This document shows positions 1 to 6,396 of a stretch of 14,302 nt of DNA, in pieces. The notes below the pieces were generated by a model. The model had not been told where the DNA came from. It saw only the letters and a list, made by a program, of their open reading frames with translations, and searched no databases. Source of the DNA: Flemingiibacterium sp045579105 (GTDB lineage Bacteria > Bacillota > Clostridia > Oscillospirales > CAG-272); assembly GCA_045579105.1 (NCBI GenBank), contig JAZNLM010000024.1, forward strand, positions 1 through 14,302, in the 5' to 3' direction. Position numbers and translations under genes: made by a program. Each line of letters starts with the position of its first letter. Position 1 is the first letter of the stretch.

Positions 1-12
1 AAGATAAAAATA

Positions 13-45
13 AATCCCTTGGCGATTATCCGCCAAGGGATTTTT
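13..45. terminator. Bidirectional intrinsic terminator
   Basis: A perfect 12-bp stem (13-24 with 31-42) closes a 6-nt loop and is followed on the plus strand by a run of T. On the minus strand the same stem is followed by a T-rich stretch, so it can also stop leftward transcription from glmS. It may serve a plus-strand gene lying outside the window to the left. Confidence 0.8.
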
Positions 46-84
46 GCTATAAAGGTGAAATTCAAATGGGTTCACGCTGCGAAC

Positions 85-111
85 AAAAAATGGGCTTGGG
101 GCTCATTTTTT
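85..111. terminator. A-run/T-run hairpin downstream of glmS
   Basis: Six A's, a GC-containing stem (12 pairs including two G-T wobbles, 3-nt loop) and six T's form a terminator-like hairpin readable in both directions. It is the first such hairpin after the glmS stop codon. It sits inside a larger 8-bp perfect stem, 70-77 with 127-134. Confidence 0.6.
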
Positions 112-170
112 AATTTGATTTTCGGTGCGTGAACGGCTAATTATGCATTGCGGCGAAATAAATCTTCACG

Positions 171-1997
171 CTACTCTACAGTTACGGATTTTGCAAGATT
201 TCGCGGCTTGTCGATGTCACAGCCGCGCATTAAGGCGACGTGATATGCAAGAAGCTGCAAAACTGTTGCTGCAGGAAGGAAGTCAAGACCGTGCGCGATT
301 TTTGGAAGGCGGATGATACGCTCGTGAGTTTCGTTTGGCACAACTGTATCGCTTTGGCATATCATAAGTACCTTTGCGCCGCGTGCTTTTATTTCGCGAA
401 CGTTGGAAACCGTCTTTTCAAAAACTGTGGGCACTGTACACAGCGCTATAACGGGAGTGCCCTCACATATAAGCGATATTGTGCCGTGCTTGAGCTCGCC
501 CGCAGCGTAAGCTTCGCTGTGGATGTACGATATTTCCTTTAATTTCAGTGAGCCTTCGCAGGAGAGATGATAGTCCATACCGCGACCGATGTAGAAAAGG
601 TCCTCGCAGTCTGCAAGCTCTGCGGCGGCTTCTGTTATCTCGTTTTCACGCGAAATCATTTCTGCGACCGCATCGGGTGCTCTGTCATAAAGCTCGGAAA
701 TAATAGCCTTTGCCGTGTCATAGTCAAGTGCGCCGCGAGCTATTGCTGCATCAACGCACAGTAAGTACATAAGAGCCGTTTGCACCGAGTATGCCTTGGT
801 GCTTGCAACCGCAATCTCGGGGCCTGCCATCGTGTAGATAACGCTGTCAGCCTCGCGCGCAATGGTTGAACCGATGACGTTTACGATGCCAAGCGTCTTT
901 GCCCCCTTCTGCTTTGATAAACGCAGTGCCGCAAGTGAATCTGCGGTTTCTCCCGATTGGGAGATGATGATTACAAGGTCGTTTTCGTCTATAAGCGCCT
1001 CGCTGTAACGAAATTCCGATGCAATTTCCACGTCACACGGCAGTTTCGCAAGCTTGGAAAGCGCCTCTTTTGCGATAAGACCCGCGTGCATTGCCGTACC
1101 GCATGCAACGATGTGTACGCGCGAAACCTTCGCGAATACGCTCGAATCAAAGCAGTCGTGGGTGAAATCGGGAAGCCCGTTTTTTATACGGCTGTGAAGC
1201 GACCGACGAATAGCGATAGGCTCTTCGTTTATCTCCTTGAGCATAAAGTGAGCGTATCCGCCGCGCTCTGCCGTTTGAACGCTCCAATGAGCCGTTTTTA
1301 GCTCTTTTTCAACTCGTACTCCGTCCCTATACACGCTTACTTCATCGCGCTTTATCATAGCAAGCTCGCCGTCGTCAAGCTGATAGAAGCTTCTCGTGTG
1401 AGCGAGAATTGCCGTGACGTCCGATGCGATGAAGTTGGCACCCTCGCCAATGCCGATAATAAGCGGAGAGCCGTAACGCGCCGCGTATATCGTGTCGGGC
1501 TGGTCACTGAAAAGCACTCCGAGTGCCCATGAGCCGACAAGATGCGAGGTCGTGTACGCAATAGCGTCGAGCGCGGGAAGCTGTTCTACTCTGTACGCGT
1601 AATCAAGCAGTTTCGCCGCAACCTCGGTGTCTGTATCGCTTTCAAAAGTGTAGCCGAGTGAAACTAACTCCTCACGAATCGCGGCGTAGTTCTCAACGAT
1701 GCCGTTGTGCACGATGCTCACGTGCGGCGTTCCGTGGGGGTGCGAGTTGACGTCGCTCGGTTCACCGTGGGTTGCCCAGCGTGTGTGACCGATGCCGCAG
1801 TGCGACACGGGTGCATCCGTAAGCTTTGCTTCAACGCTCGTAAGTCTGCCTGCGGCTTTAACGGTAGACAAAGTGCCGCTCTCGTCGAAGAATGCCACTC
1901 CTGCGGAATCGTATCCGCGATATTCGAGGGCGCGAAGCCCAGCGATAAGATGATTTACAGAATTATCTTTGCCAATATATCCGATTATACCACACAT
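171..1997 (-). CDS. glmS: Glutamine--fructose-6-phosphate aminotransferase (isomerizing)
   Basis: GlmS converts fructose-6-phosphate and glutamine to glucosamine-6-phosphate and glutamate, the first step of the hexosamine pathway, in the cytosol. The protein begins MCGIIGYIG, so Cys2 becomes the N-terminal nucleophile of the class II glutaminase domain (about residues 1-220). Two SIS sugar-isomerase domains follow, with a SQSGETADS phosphosugar-binding motif in the first, EAYAAGELKHG in the second, and the typical end DKPRNLAKSVTVE. The length, 608 aa, is normal and the gene is intact. The start is fixed by the obligatory Cys2 and by an AAAGGAG site six bases upstream. It is the last gene of a leftward operon behind glmM and is preceded by a glmS ribozyme, so it is expected to be repressed by its product GlcN-6-P. 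Confidence 0.98.
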   Translation of the reverse strand: MCGIIGYIGKDNSVNHLIAGLRALEYRGYDSAGVAFFDESGTLSTVKAAGRLTSVEAKLTDAPVSHCGIGHTRWATHGEPSDVNSHPHGTPHVSIVHNGIVENYAAIREELVSLGYTFESDTDTEVAAKLLDYAYRVEQLPALDAIAYTTSHLVGSWALGVLFSDQPDTIYAARYGSPLIIGIGEGANFIASDVTAILAHTRSFYQLDDGELAMIKRDEVSVYRDGVRVEKELKTAHWSVQTAERGGYAHFMLKEINEEPIAIRRSLHSRIKNGLPDFTHDCFDSSVFAKVSRVHIVACGTAMHAGLIAKEALSKLAKLPCDVEIASEFRYSEALIDENDLVIIISQSGETADSLAALRLSKQKGAKTLGIVNVIGSTIAREADSVIYTMAGPEIAVASTKAYSVQTALMYLLCVDAAIARGALDYDTAKAIISELYDRAPDAVAEMISRENEITEAAAELADCEDLFYIGRGMDYHLSCEGSLKLKEISYIHSEAYAAGELKHGTISLICEGTPVIALCTVPTVFEKTVSNVREIKARGAKVLMICQSDTVVPNETHERIIRLPKIAHGLDFLPAATVLQLLAYHVALMRGCDIDKPRNLAKSVTVE

Positions 1998-2033
1998 ATA
2001 TAACTCCTTTGGATTTAGAAAATGCCGTATATG

Positions 2034-2097
2034 GTGTGGTAATTTGCCGGTGAGGTCGTGACCGAAGAAGTCGCATTACCACCCGGCATTTTGCCGA
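2034..2097 (-). other. Structured leader between ribozyme and glmS start
   Basis: Three competing pairings are visible in the transcript. A local 5-bp hairpin uses 2084-2088 with 2092-2096. An 8-bp perfect stem pairs 2036-2043 with 2075-2082. A third, 8 bp with one bulge, pairs 2045-2052 with 2080-2088. The last two share bases 2080-2082 and cross, so they are probably alternatives. None is followed by a U-run, so this is not an obvious terminator. Function unknown. Confidence 0.4.
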
Positions 2098-2120
2098 TTT
2101 TTAAATTGTTTTGTTTATCC

Positions 2121-2260
2121 GATGCTTTGTTCGCCGCAGTTACCCACGGTTTTTGTCCTCGGACTTACGACGGGCGTTTTACCCACCGGAAAAATTTCCG
2201 CCGAATCTTTCGATGATTTTTCTCCTCGTCAACCGATATTTACATATCGGTCCCGGCGCT
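2121..2260 (-). ncRNA. glmS ribozyme (GlcN-6-P-activated self-cleaving riboswitch)
   Basis: Read on the minus strand, the segment begins A|GCGCC, with the expected cleavage site between A2260 and G2259. It continues with a perfect P1 hairpin (ACCGAUAU / AUAUCGGU, GUAA loop), the conserved UUGACGAGGAG segment, an AUCGAAAGAU loop followed by UUCGGCGG, then CGUAAGUC, and a P4-like hairpin at 2134-2149. These match the core of the known glmS ribozyme class in sequence and order. In the known class, GlcN-6-P is the cofactor for self-cleavage and the cleaved downstream mRNA is degraded. The 3' limit is approximate. The element starts 13 nt after the glmM stop codon and ends about 120 nt before the glmS start. 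Confidence 0.93.
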
Positions 2261-2273
2261 TTATGATTTTAGG

Positions 2274-3632
2274 TTAATTGTAACCCTCAAGCTGCTTTTG
2301 GATTCGTGCCGCGGTGTCCTCTGCCACGCTCTTCGCAAGTGCGGGATCGTCACCTTCAGTCATAATACGGATAAGCGGCTCTGTTCCGGACGGTCTTGTA
2401 ACAAGTCTGCCGCAGTCTCCGAGTGCTTTCTTTGCTTCTTCGATTATTTCTTTTACAGTGTGATCCGTAAAGAACGCGAGCTTTCCCTCTGCAGTCGTCT
2501 TGATGTTTACTATAAACTGCGGATAACGTGTCATAACCTTTGCCGCGTCGGCGAGCTTTACGCCTGTTCTCTTAAGCTGCGATAAAAGCTGTATGGACGT
2601 CAGTTGGCCGTCGCCCGTGGTCGAATAGTCACGGAAAATGATGTGTCCCGACTGTTCGCCGCCGAGATAATAGTCCTCGAGCAGCATTTCTTCGAGTACG
2701 TATCTGTCGCCAACCTTGGTCGCAACAAAACGGATACCGTTTTCCTCGCAGAATTTGGAAAAGCCGAAATTGGTCATTATCGTGCCGACAACTGCGTTTT
2801 TGCTAAGCTTACCTCGCGATTTCATATCGAGCGCGAGAATTGCCATAATCATATCGCCGTCAATCTCATTGCCTTCGCTGTCAACGCAAAGGCAACGGTC
2901 TGCATCGCCGTCGTAGGCGACACCTGCATCAAGAGAGTGCTCGACAACGTATGCCCTGAGTTTTTCAAGATGCGTTGAACCGCAGTTCTGGTTGATGTTT
3001 ATGCCGTCAGGCTCACTCGAAAGTATAGCCGCATTTGCGCCAAGCCTTGAGAAAAGTTCTGCGGCGGTCTTGCTTGCCGAGCCGTTAGCGCAGTCCACGG
3101 CTATGTTCATACCCTCAAGTGAGCAATGTGCCGAGCTTACCAGATGGTCAACGTAGTCCTTTACGGCGTCAATGGCGCGAGTAACACTTCCGATGTTCTC
3201 GGGTGATTCGATTCTCGGTGCGGGAATGCCATCGAGAACGATAGCCTCAATCCGCTCTTCAAGCTCGTCAGCTAGCTTGTATCCGTATTCGTTGAAGATT
3301 TTAATGCCGTTAAAGTCAAAGGTGTTGTGCGAAGCAGATATCATAATGCCCGCGTGAGCCTTGTATTTTCCGACAAGATAAGCCACAGCCGGAGTGGGTA
3401 CGACACCCAGGTCTATAACGTCTGCGCCTGCAGAGCAAAGTCCCGCAGTGAGTGCGGCAGAGAGCATTTCTGAAGAAATTCGCGTGTCCATTCCGACGAG
3501 AACCCTGGGATATCTGCGCTTGCCCACCGCGAGCACTGTAGCGACAGCTCTGCCTATTTGCATAGCGCGCTCACAGGTGAGATCTGTGTTGGCAATTCCG
3601 CGGACACCGTCGGTTCCGAAAAGTCTTCCCAT
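2274..3632 (-). CDS. glmM: Phosphoglucosamine mutase
   Basis: GlmM interconverts glucosamine-6-phosphate and glucosamine-1-phosphate through a phosphoserine intermediate. The sequence starts MGRLFGTDGVRG, the family hallmark. It has the active-site loop ISASHN with Ser101, the metal-binding loop DGDADR, the sugar-binding GGEQSGH, and the phosphate-binding RPSGTEP near the C-terminus. At 452 aa it is a full four-domain alpha-D-phosphohexomutase. The start is ambiguous: an in-frame GTG lies three codons upstream at 3641. The AGGAG site is only 3 nt from that GTG but 12 nt from the ATG at 3632, and the family N-terminus favours the ATG. It lies about 20 nt behind the GlmU-like acetyltransferase gene and directly before the glmS ribozyme, so it is cotranscribed with both. 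Confidence 0.97.
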   Translation of the reverse strand: MGRLFGTDGVRGIANTDLTCERAMQIGRAVATVLAVGKRRYPRVLVGMDTRISSEMLSAALTAGLCSAGADVIDLGVVPTPAVAYLVGKYKAHAGIMISASHNTFDFNGIKIFNEYGYKLADELEERIEAIVLDGIPAPRIESPENIGSVTRAIDAVKDYVDHLVSSAHCSLEGMNIAVDCANGSASKTAAELFSRLGANAAILSSEPDGININQNCGSTHLEKLRAYVVEHSLDAGVAYDGDADRCLCVDSEGNEIDGDMIMAILALDMKSRGKLSKNAVVGTIMTNFGFSKFCEENGIRFVATKVGDRYVLEEMLLEDYYLGGEQSGHIIFRDYSTTGDGQLTSIQLLSQLKRTGVKLADAAKVMTRYPQFIVNIKTTAEGKLAFFTDHTVKEIIEEAKKALGDCGRLVTRPSGTEPLIRIMTEGDDPALAKSVAEDTAARIQKQLEGYN

Positions 3633-3655
3633 TTTAATCACATACTCCTCTCAAA

Positions 3656-4330
3656 TTAGTGTTTGTCTACGATATTTCCGTCGGCCTTATAAATCGAGTT
3701 TGCGCTGATAACTCCCCGCACCATGGAAAGCGGATAAATATTCGTGCTCCGACCAATTACTGTTCCCGGACACAGTACGCTGTTGCAGCCGACCTCAACG
3801 AAGTCACCAAGCATCGCGCCAAACTTTTTGCGCCCGGTGTTCACGCAAACTTCACCTGATTTTACGCAGACGTGTGTTTTGTCGCTCTTAACATTAGACG
3901 TTACCGCTCCAGCACCCATGTGCGATTTGTAGCCGAGTATAGAGTCGCCTATATAGTTGAAATGGGGCACCTGAACGCCGTCGAACAGAATGCAGTTCTT
4001 AAGCTCGCACGAATTCCCCACAACCGCGCCTTTGCCGACTATCGCCGAGCCGCGGATGTAGGCACAGTGACGTACCTCAGCATCGCAGTCGATGATACAC
4101 GGCCCGCTAATACTCGCACTAGGAGCTATTTTGGCGTTCTTTGCAACGTAGACGTCACCGCCTCTATCCTCGAAAATGTTGAGATCAAGTGTTTTTCCGA
4201 GCACCTTTATAAAATCACCGATGCCGTCGAGAAGTTCCCACGGATATTTGACGCAACTAAAAAAACCGACGGCTATTGTGTGGGAAAGATCAAAAAGCTC
4301 GTCGGTCACAGGTATTGAATTTTTGCTCAT
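3656..4330 (-). CDS. Left-handed beta-helix acetyltransferase resembling the GlmU C-terminal domain
   Basis: A 224-aa protein with hexapeptide-repeat character from about residue 58 onward and no nucleotidyltransferase domain. Residues corresponding to the GlcN-1-P acetyltransferase site of bifunctional GlmU can be matched by eye: Arg93 (YIRGSAIVG), Lys111 (ELKN), His123 and Tyr126 in PHFNYIGD (compare HLTYLGD in E. coli GlmU), and Asn146 in GAGAVTSN. With GlmM and GlmS encoded next, acetyl-CoA-dependent N-acetylation of GlcN-1-P is the most likely role, but this is inferred. The start was chosen at the ATG at 4330, which has GAAAGGA about 9 nt upstream. The longer frame to 4426 would run across the promoter at 4389-4417. 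First gene of the operon. Another sugar acyltransferase function is possible. Confidence 0.85.
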   Translation of the reverse strand: MSKNSIPVTDELFDLSHTIAVGFFSCVKYPWELLDGIGDFIKVLGKTLDLNIFEDRGGDVYVAKNAKIAPSASISGPCIIDCDAEVRHCAYIRGSAIVGKGAVVGNSCELKNCILFDGVQVPHFNYIGDSILGYKSHMGAGAVTSNVKSDKTHVCVKSGEVCVNTGRKKFGAMLGDFVEVGCNSVLCPGTVIGRSTNIYPLSMVRGVISANSIYKADGNIVDKH

Positions 4331-4388
4331 TCTTTGTATCCTTTCTGCGGCATTTGCCGCGTATTTGTACCGTGAGCGGTACAGAAAT

Positions 4389-4417
4389 ATTGTATCATAA
4401 TTTGATATCAAAGTCAA
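4389..4417 (-). promoter_or_regulatory. Sigma-A promoter of the amino-sugar operon
   Basis: On the minus strand, TTGACT (4417-4412), a 17-bp spacer and TACAAT (4394-4389) form a near-consensus promoter. It lies about 58 bp upstream of the acetyltransferase start and back to back with the promoter of the DUF1653 gene. It is the only strong promoter seen for the three-gene operon. Confidence 0.8.
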
Positions 4418-4436
4418 GGAAAACACAGCTTTTTAA

Positions 4437-4466
4437 TTGACACAACACGTGCTTTTGTGGTACAAT
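4437..4466 (+). promoter_or_regulatory. Sigma-A promoter of the DUF1653 gene
   Basis: A perfect TTGACA -35 box (4437-4442), an 18-bp spacer and TACAAT (4461-4466). Transcription should begin near 4473, giving a leader of about 50 nt before the ATG at 4523. Confidence 0.8.
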
Positions 4467-4522
4467 ATACGTACAAAACACCGTGCGCGGCTTGTCCGTG
4501 ACACACGAAGGGAGTACTTGCT

Positions 4523-4741
4523 ATGGACATTATTAAAGACGGAATATACCGTCACTATAAGGGCAACAGATATCAGGTGTTGGGCGTTGCCAAACACTCG
4601 GAAACACTTGAAGAAGTGGTCATATACAAGGCACTTTACGGCGATGGCGGTATGTGGGTGCGCCCGGCGTATATGTGGAACGAAACTGTGGAAAAAGACG
4701 GGAAGAGCTTCCCGAGATTTGAGTATATAGGCGAAGAATAA
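4523..4741 (+). CDS. DUF1653 family small protein
   Basis: A 72-aa protein that fits the DUF1653 family over its whole length: GIYRHYKGNRYQVLGVAKHS followed by SETLEEVVIYKALYGDGG and WVRPAYMWNETV. Members are small, soluble, probably beta-rich single-domain proteins; no biochemical function is established to my knowledge. The start is supported by AGGGAG eight bases upstream and a near-consensus promoter at 4437-4466. No signal peptide or membrane segment is visible. It is monocistronic and convergent with the lipase-like gene; the gap of only 15 bp between the two stop codons holds no obvious terminator. Confidence 0.9.
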   Translation: MDIIKDGIYRHYKGNRYQVLGVAKHSETLEEVVIYKALYGDGGMWVRPAYMWNETVEKDGKSFPRFEYIGEE

Positions 4742-4756
4742 TCAGGAAAACGCATA

Positions 4757-5377
4757 TTATCGTGTTGACTCATAGGCTTCAAGCTCTGCGGTAATATTTT
4801 CCGGCCGGTGAGCATCTATCTTGGAGTATTTCCCACGAACACCGATTTCAAGCATTTTACCCACGTGAATGTAGCCTATAATTGCCGGCGGAACGTGTGT
4901 CACAGCATCATCTATGTTGCGAATTACCGTGAAATTCTGCCAGCGACGGCGCACCTCGCCGCTGGGAGCTCCCCATATCACGCGCGGACAGCCAAAGCCG
5001 TATCCCTCGAGCGAAAAGCGTAGATCGGGGCGAGTGAACCATACGTATTCGTGGCATAAAAGTGCGATTGCCGCACCGTGGGAATATCCGGTGAGTATGA
5101 TTTTCTTTACACTCTTGTCTGTAATTTTTTCTGATAGTAAGCTTTCAAGTTCGTGCCAGGCATCGAGAAAGCCCCTATGCGCAAACCACACCGTCTTTCC
5201 CATTCGTTTGTATGCTTTTGCCGGAAAATCCAAATTTCGCTGCCAATCCACGGTGCCGTTTGACGCCTCAAAGAAGATATACAGTGTTCCGCCACGACGG
5301 CGCACACAGTAACTTATTTCACTCTTTGTATGCACGTACACGGCGTTAAGACATTCAAAGAACAGCTCGGACAGCAT
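4757..5377 (-). CDS. Class 3 lipase-like alpha/beta hydrolase
   Basis: A 206-aa protein with the nucleophile elbow GYSHGAA (Ser99), the GYGFGCPRV stretch typical of class 3 lipases after the elbow, an NIDDAVTHVPP segment offering the acid (Asp156 or Asp157), and His190 in DAHRPENI as the probable catalytic histidine. All three triad members are therefore present. The family hydrolyses acylglycerols or other esters; the true substrate is unknown. It lacks a signal peptide, unlike secreted lipases, so it should act in the cytoplasm. The ATG has a GAGGTG site 5 nt upstream. It follows the C26 hydrolase gene by 66 bp on the same strand and may be cotranscribed with it, though an inverted repeat lies in the gap. 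Confidence 0.85.
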   Translation of the reverse strand: MLSELFFECLNAVYVHTKSEISYCVRRRGGTLYIFFEASNGTVDWQRNLDFPAKAYKRMGKTVWFAHRGFLDAWHELESLLSEKITDKSVKKIILTGYSHGAAIALLCHEYVWFTRPDLRFSLEGYGFGCPRVIWGAPSGEVRRRWQNFTVIRNIDDAVTHVPPAIIGYIHVGKMLEIGVRGKYSKIDAHRPENITAELEAYESTR

Positions 5378-5387
5378 AAATTCACCT

Positions 5388-5435
5388 CACACTACAGTTG
5401 CACTATTAAATATATGCGCTGTACTGTAAGGTGTG
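5388..5435. repeat. Inverted repeat between the C26 hydrolase and lipase-like genes
   Basis: Arms CACACTACAGT (5388-5398) and ACTGTA-AG-GTGTG (5423-5435) are complementary apart from a 2-nt bulge and are separated by 24 bp. There is no T-run, so a simple terminator is unlikely. It could be an operator or an mRNA stem-loop that limits readthrough into the lipase-like gene. Confidence 0.45.
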
Positions 5436-5443
5436 ATATGCTT

Positions 5444-6148
5444 TTATCCCACGGCGCGACCGTCTGCCGCGGCGACGAATGCCGCGAAGAGCACGCTTGA
5501 AGCGTGGTCCGAAAGATGTTCGGGGTGCCACTGTACGCCGACAAAAAAGCGTTTGTGATCAGCTTCAAGTGATTCTACAGAGCCGTCGTCCGAGAGTGCG
5601 CACACGTTAAGGTGCGGAGAAGATTTCGCTACTGCCTGATGATGAAAGCTGTTTACTTCAAGCGTAGATGAACCCACGAGTCTATGTAACAGCGAGCCGT
5701 GTGTTACATTCACGCTGTGCGAGGGCTGTTCACGCGAGCGTTTTTGCGTATGCCCCGATATATCAAAGTGCAGGCTTCCGCCGAGTGCACAGTTTAAAAC
5801 TTGTATTCCTCGACAAATTCCGAGCGCCGGAATATTCCGCTTATACGCAAGGCTTGCGAGTTCAAGCTCGTATTCGTCGCGCTCTGGGAAAGGATCGACA
5901 AGGCGTGCAGGATCATAGTCTGCGATGCCACACAGTCTCGGCGTTATATCGCCGCCGCCTGAAAATAAAATACCTGCGCATATTCCCAGTGCACATGAGG
6001 GTTTTGCAACGGGTGGGAGCATTATTGGTATTCCGCCCGCTTTAAGTATTGCAGTACAGTACTGCCGACGGAGAAAATAGTCGCCGTCAGAGTTATTTGA
6101 AGTTGTTATACCGATTATAGGATGAATTGCACTCACCTTCCTTATCAT
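5444..6148 (-). CDS. Peptidase C26 family (gamma-glutamyl-GABA hydrolase-like) amidohydrolase
   Basis: A 234-aa class I glutamine-amidotransferase-fold protein. The triad is visible: nucleophile Cys112 in the GICRG elbow, and His208 with Glu210 in QWHPE. LFSGGGDITP (about 61-70) and PERDEYELEL (about 88-97) are typical of the PuuD-like C26 group, which hydrolyses gamma-glutamyl bonds. The substrate is unknown, and no polyamine genes are nearby to support a putrescine-pathway role. The start is uncertain. The ATG at 6148 has no upstream ribosome site, while a good AAGGAAGG site lies just inside it. A GTG (6136) or even an ATT at 6127, giving HPIIGIT at the N-terminus, may be the true start. 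The longer frame to 6268 is not supported. Confidence 0.88.
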   Translation of the reverse strand: MIRKVSAIHPIIGITTSNNSDGDYFLRRQYCTAILKAGGIPIMLPPVAKPSCALGICAGILFSGGGDITPRLCGIADYDPARLVDPFPERDEYELELASLAYKRNIPALGICRGIQVLNCALGGSLHFDISGHTQKRSREQPSHSVNVTHGSLLHRLVGSSTLEVNSFHHQAVAKSSPHLNVCALSDDGSVESLEADHKRFFVGVQWHPEHLSDHASSVLFAAFVAAADGRAVG

Positions 6149-6157
6149 GATGTATGT

Positions 6158-6187
6158 ATTATCGTGGGTTTGAAGCATGCCCGTTAA
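6158..6187 (-). promoter_or_regulatory. Possible weak promoter of the C26 hydrolase gene
   Basis: GATAAT (6163-6158) resembles a -10 box; the best -35 candidates, around 6182-6188 (TTTAAC/TTAACG), are poor. If it is used, transcription would start near 6150. That would leave almost no leader for the ATG at 6148 and favour a start further downstream. Confidence 0.3.
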
Positions 6188-6215
6188 AGGCCGTGTAAAA
6201 AAACGGAAAAAGGGC

Positions 6216-6244
6216 TTGAAAAAAAGTACCTGTTGTGTTATAAT
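6216..6244 (+). promoter_or_regulatory. Sigma-A promoter of nrdR
   Basis: TTGAAA (6216-6221), a 17-bp spacer and a perfect TATAAT (6239-6244). Transcription should begin near 6251, leaving a leader of about 145 nt before the nrdR ATG. Confidence 0.85.
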
Positions 6245-6396
6245 ACTTGTGTAATGCGTTGAGGGCACTTGGTGCTAAACAGTATCTTACAGCGTCTGAT
6301 ATAGCATATGCGAGAACACTTGGTGTTGATAACTGCAAACTCCACCACAAGTTACATATTTACGCCGAGGGCGAAGAGAAAGGCAAGGTTTTAGGT

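Noticed and set aside
2277..2282. TACAAT on the minus strand as a dedicated glmS promoter
   Set aside because: No acceptable -35 sequence lies 16-18 bp upstream, and the spacing to the ribozyme start does not fit well.
4331..4426. 32-residue N-terminal extension of the GlmU-like acetyltransferase
   Set aside because: It runs through the near-consensus promoter at 4389-4417, while the ATG at 4330 has a good ribosome site.
6149..6268. 40-residue N-terminal extension of the C26 hydrolase
   Set aside because: It would cover the nrdR promoter region, has no ribosome site, and precedes the normal family N-terminus.
6247..6396. 50-residue N-terminal extension of NrdR
   Set aside because: Its ATG lies at the -10 box, upstream of the predicted transcription start, and has no ribosome site; NrdR proteins begin at MKCP.
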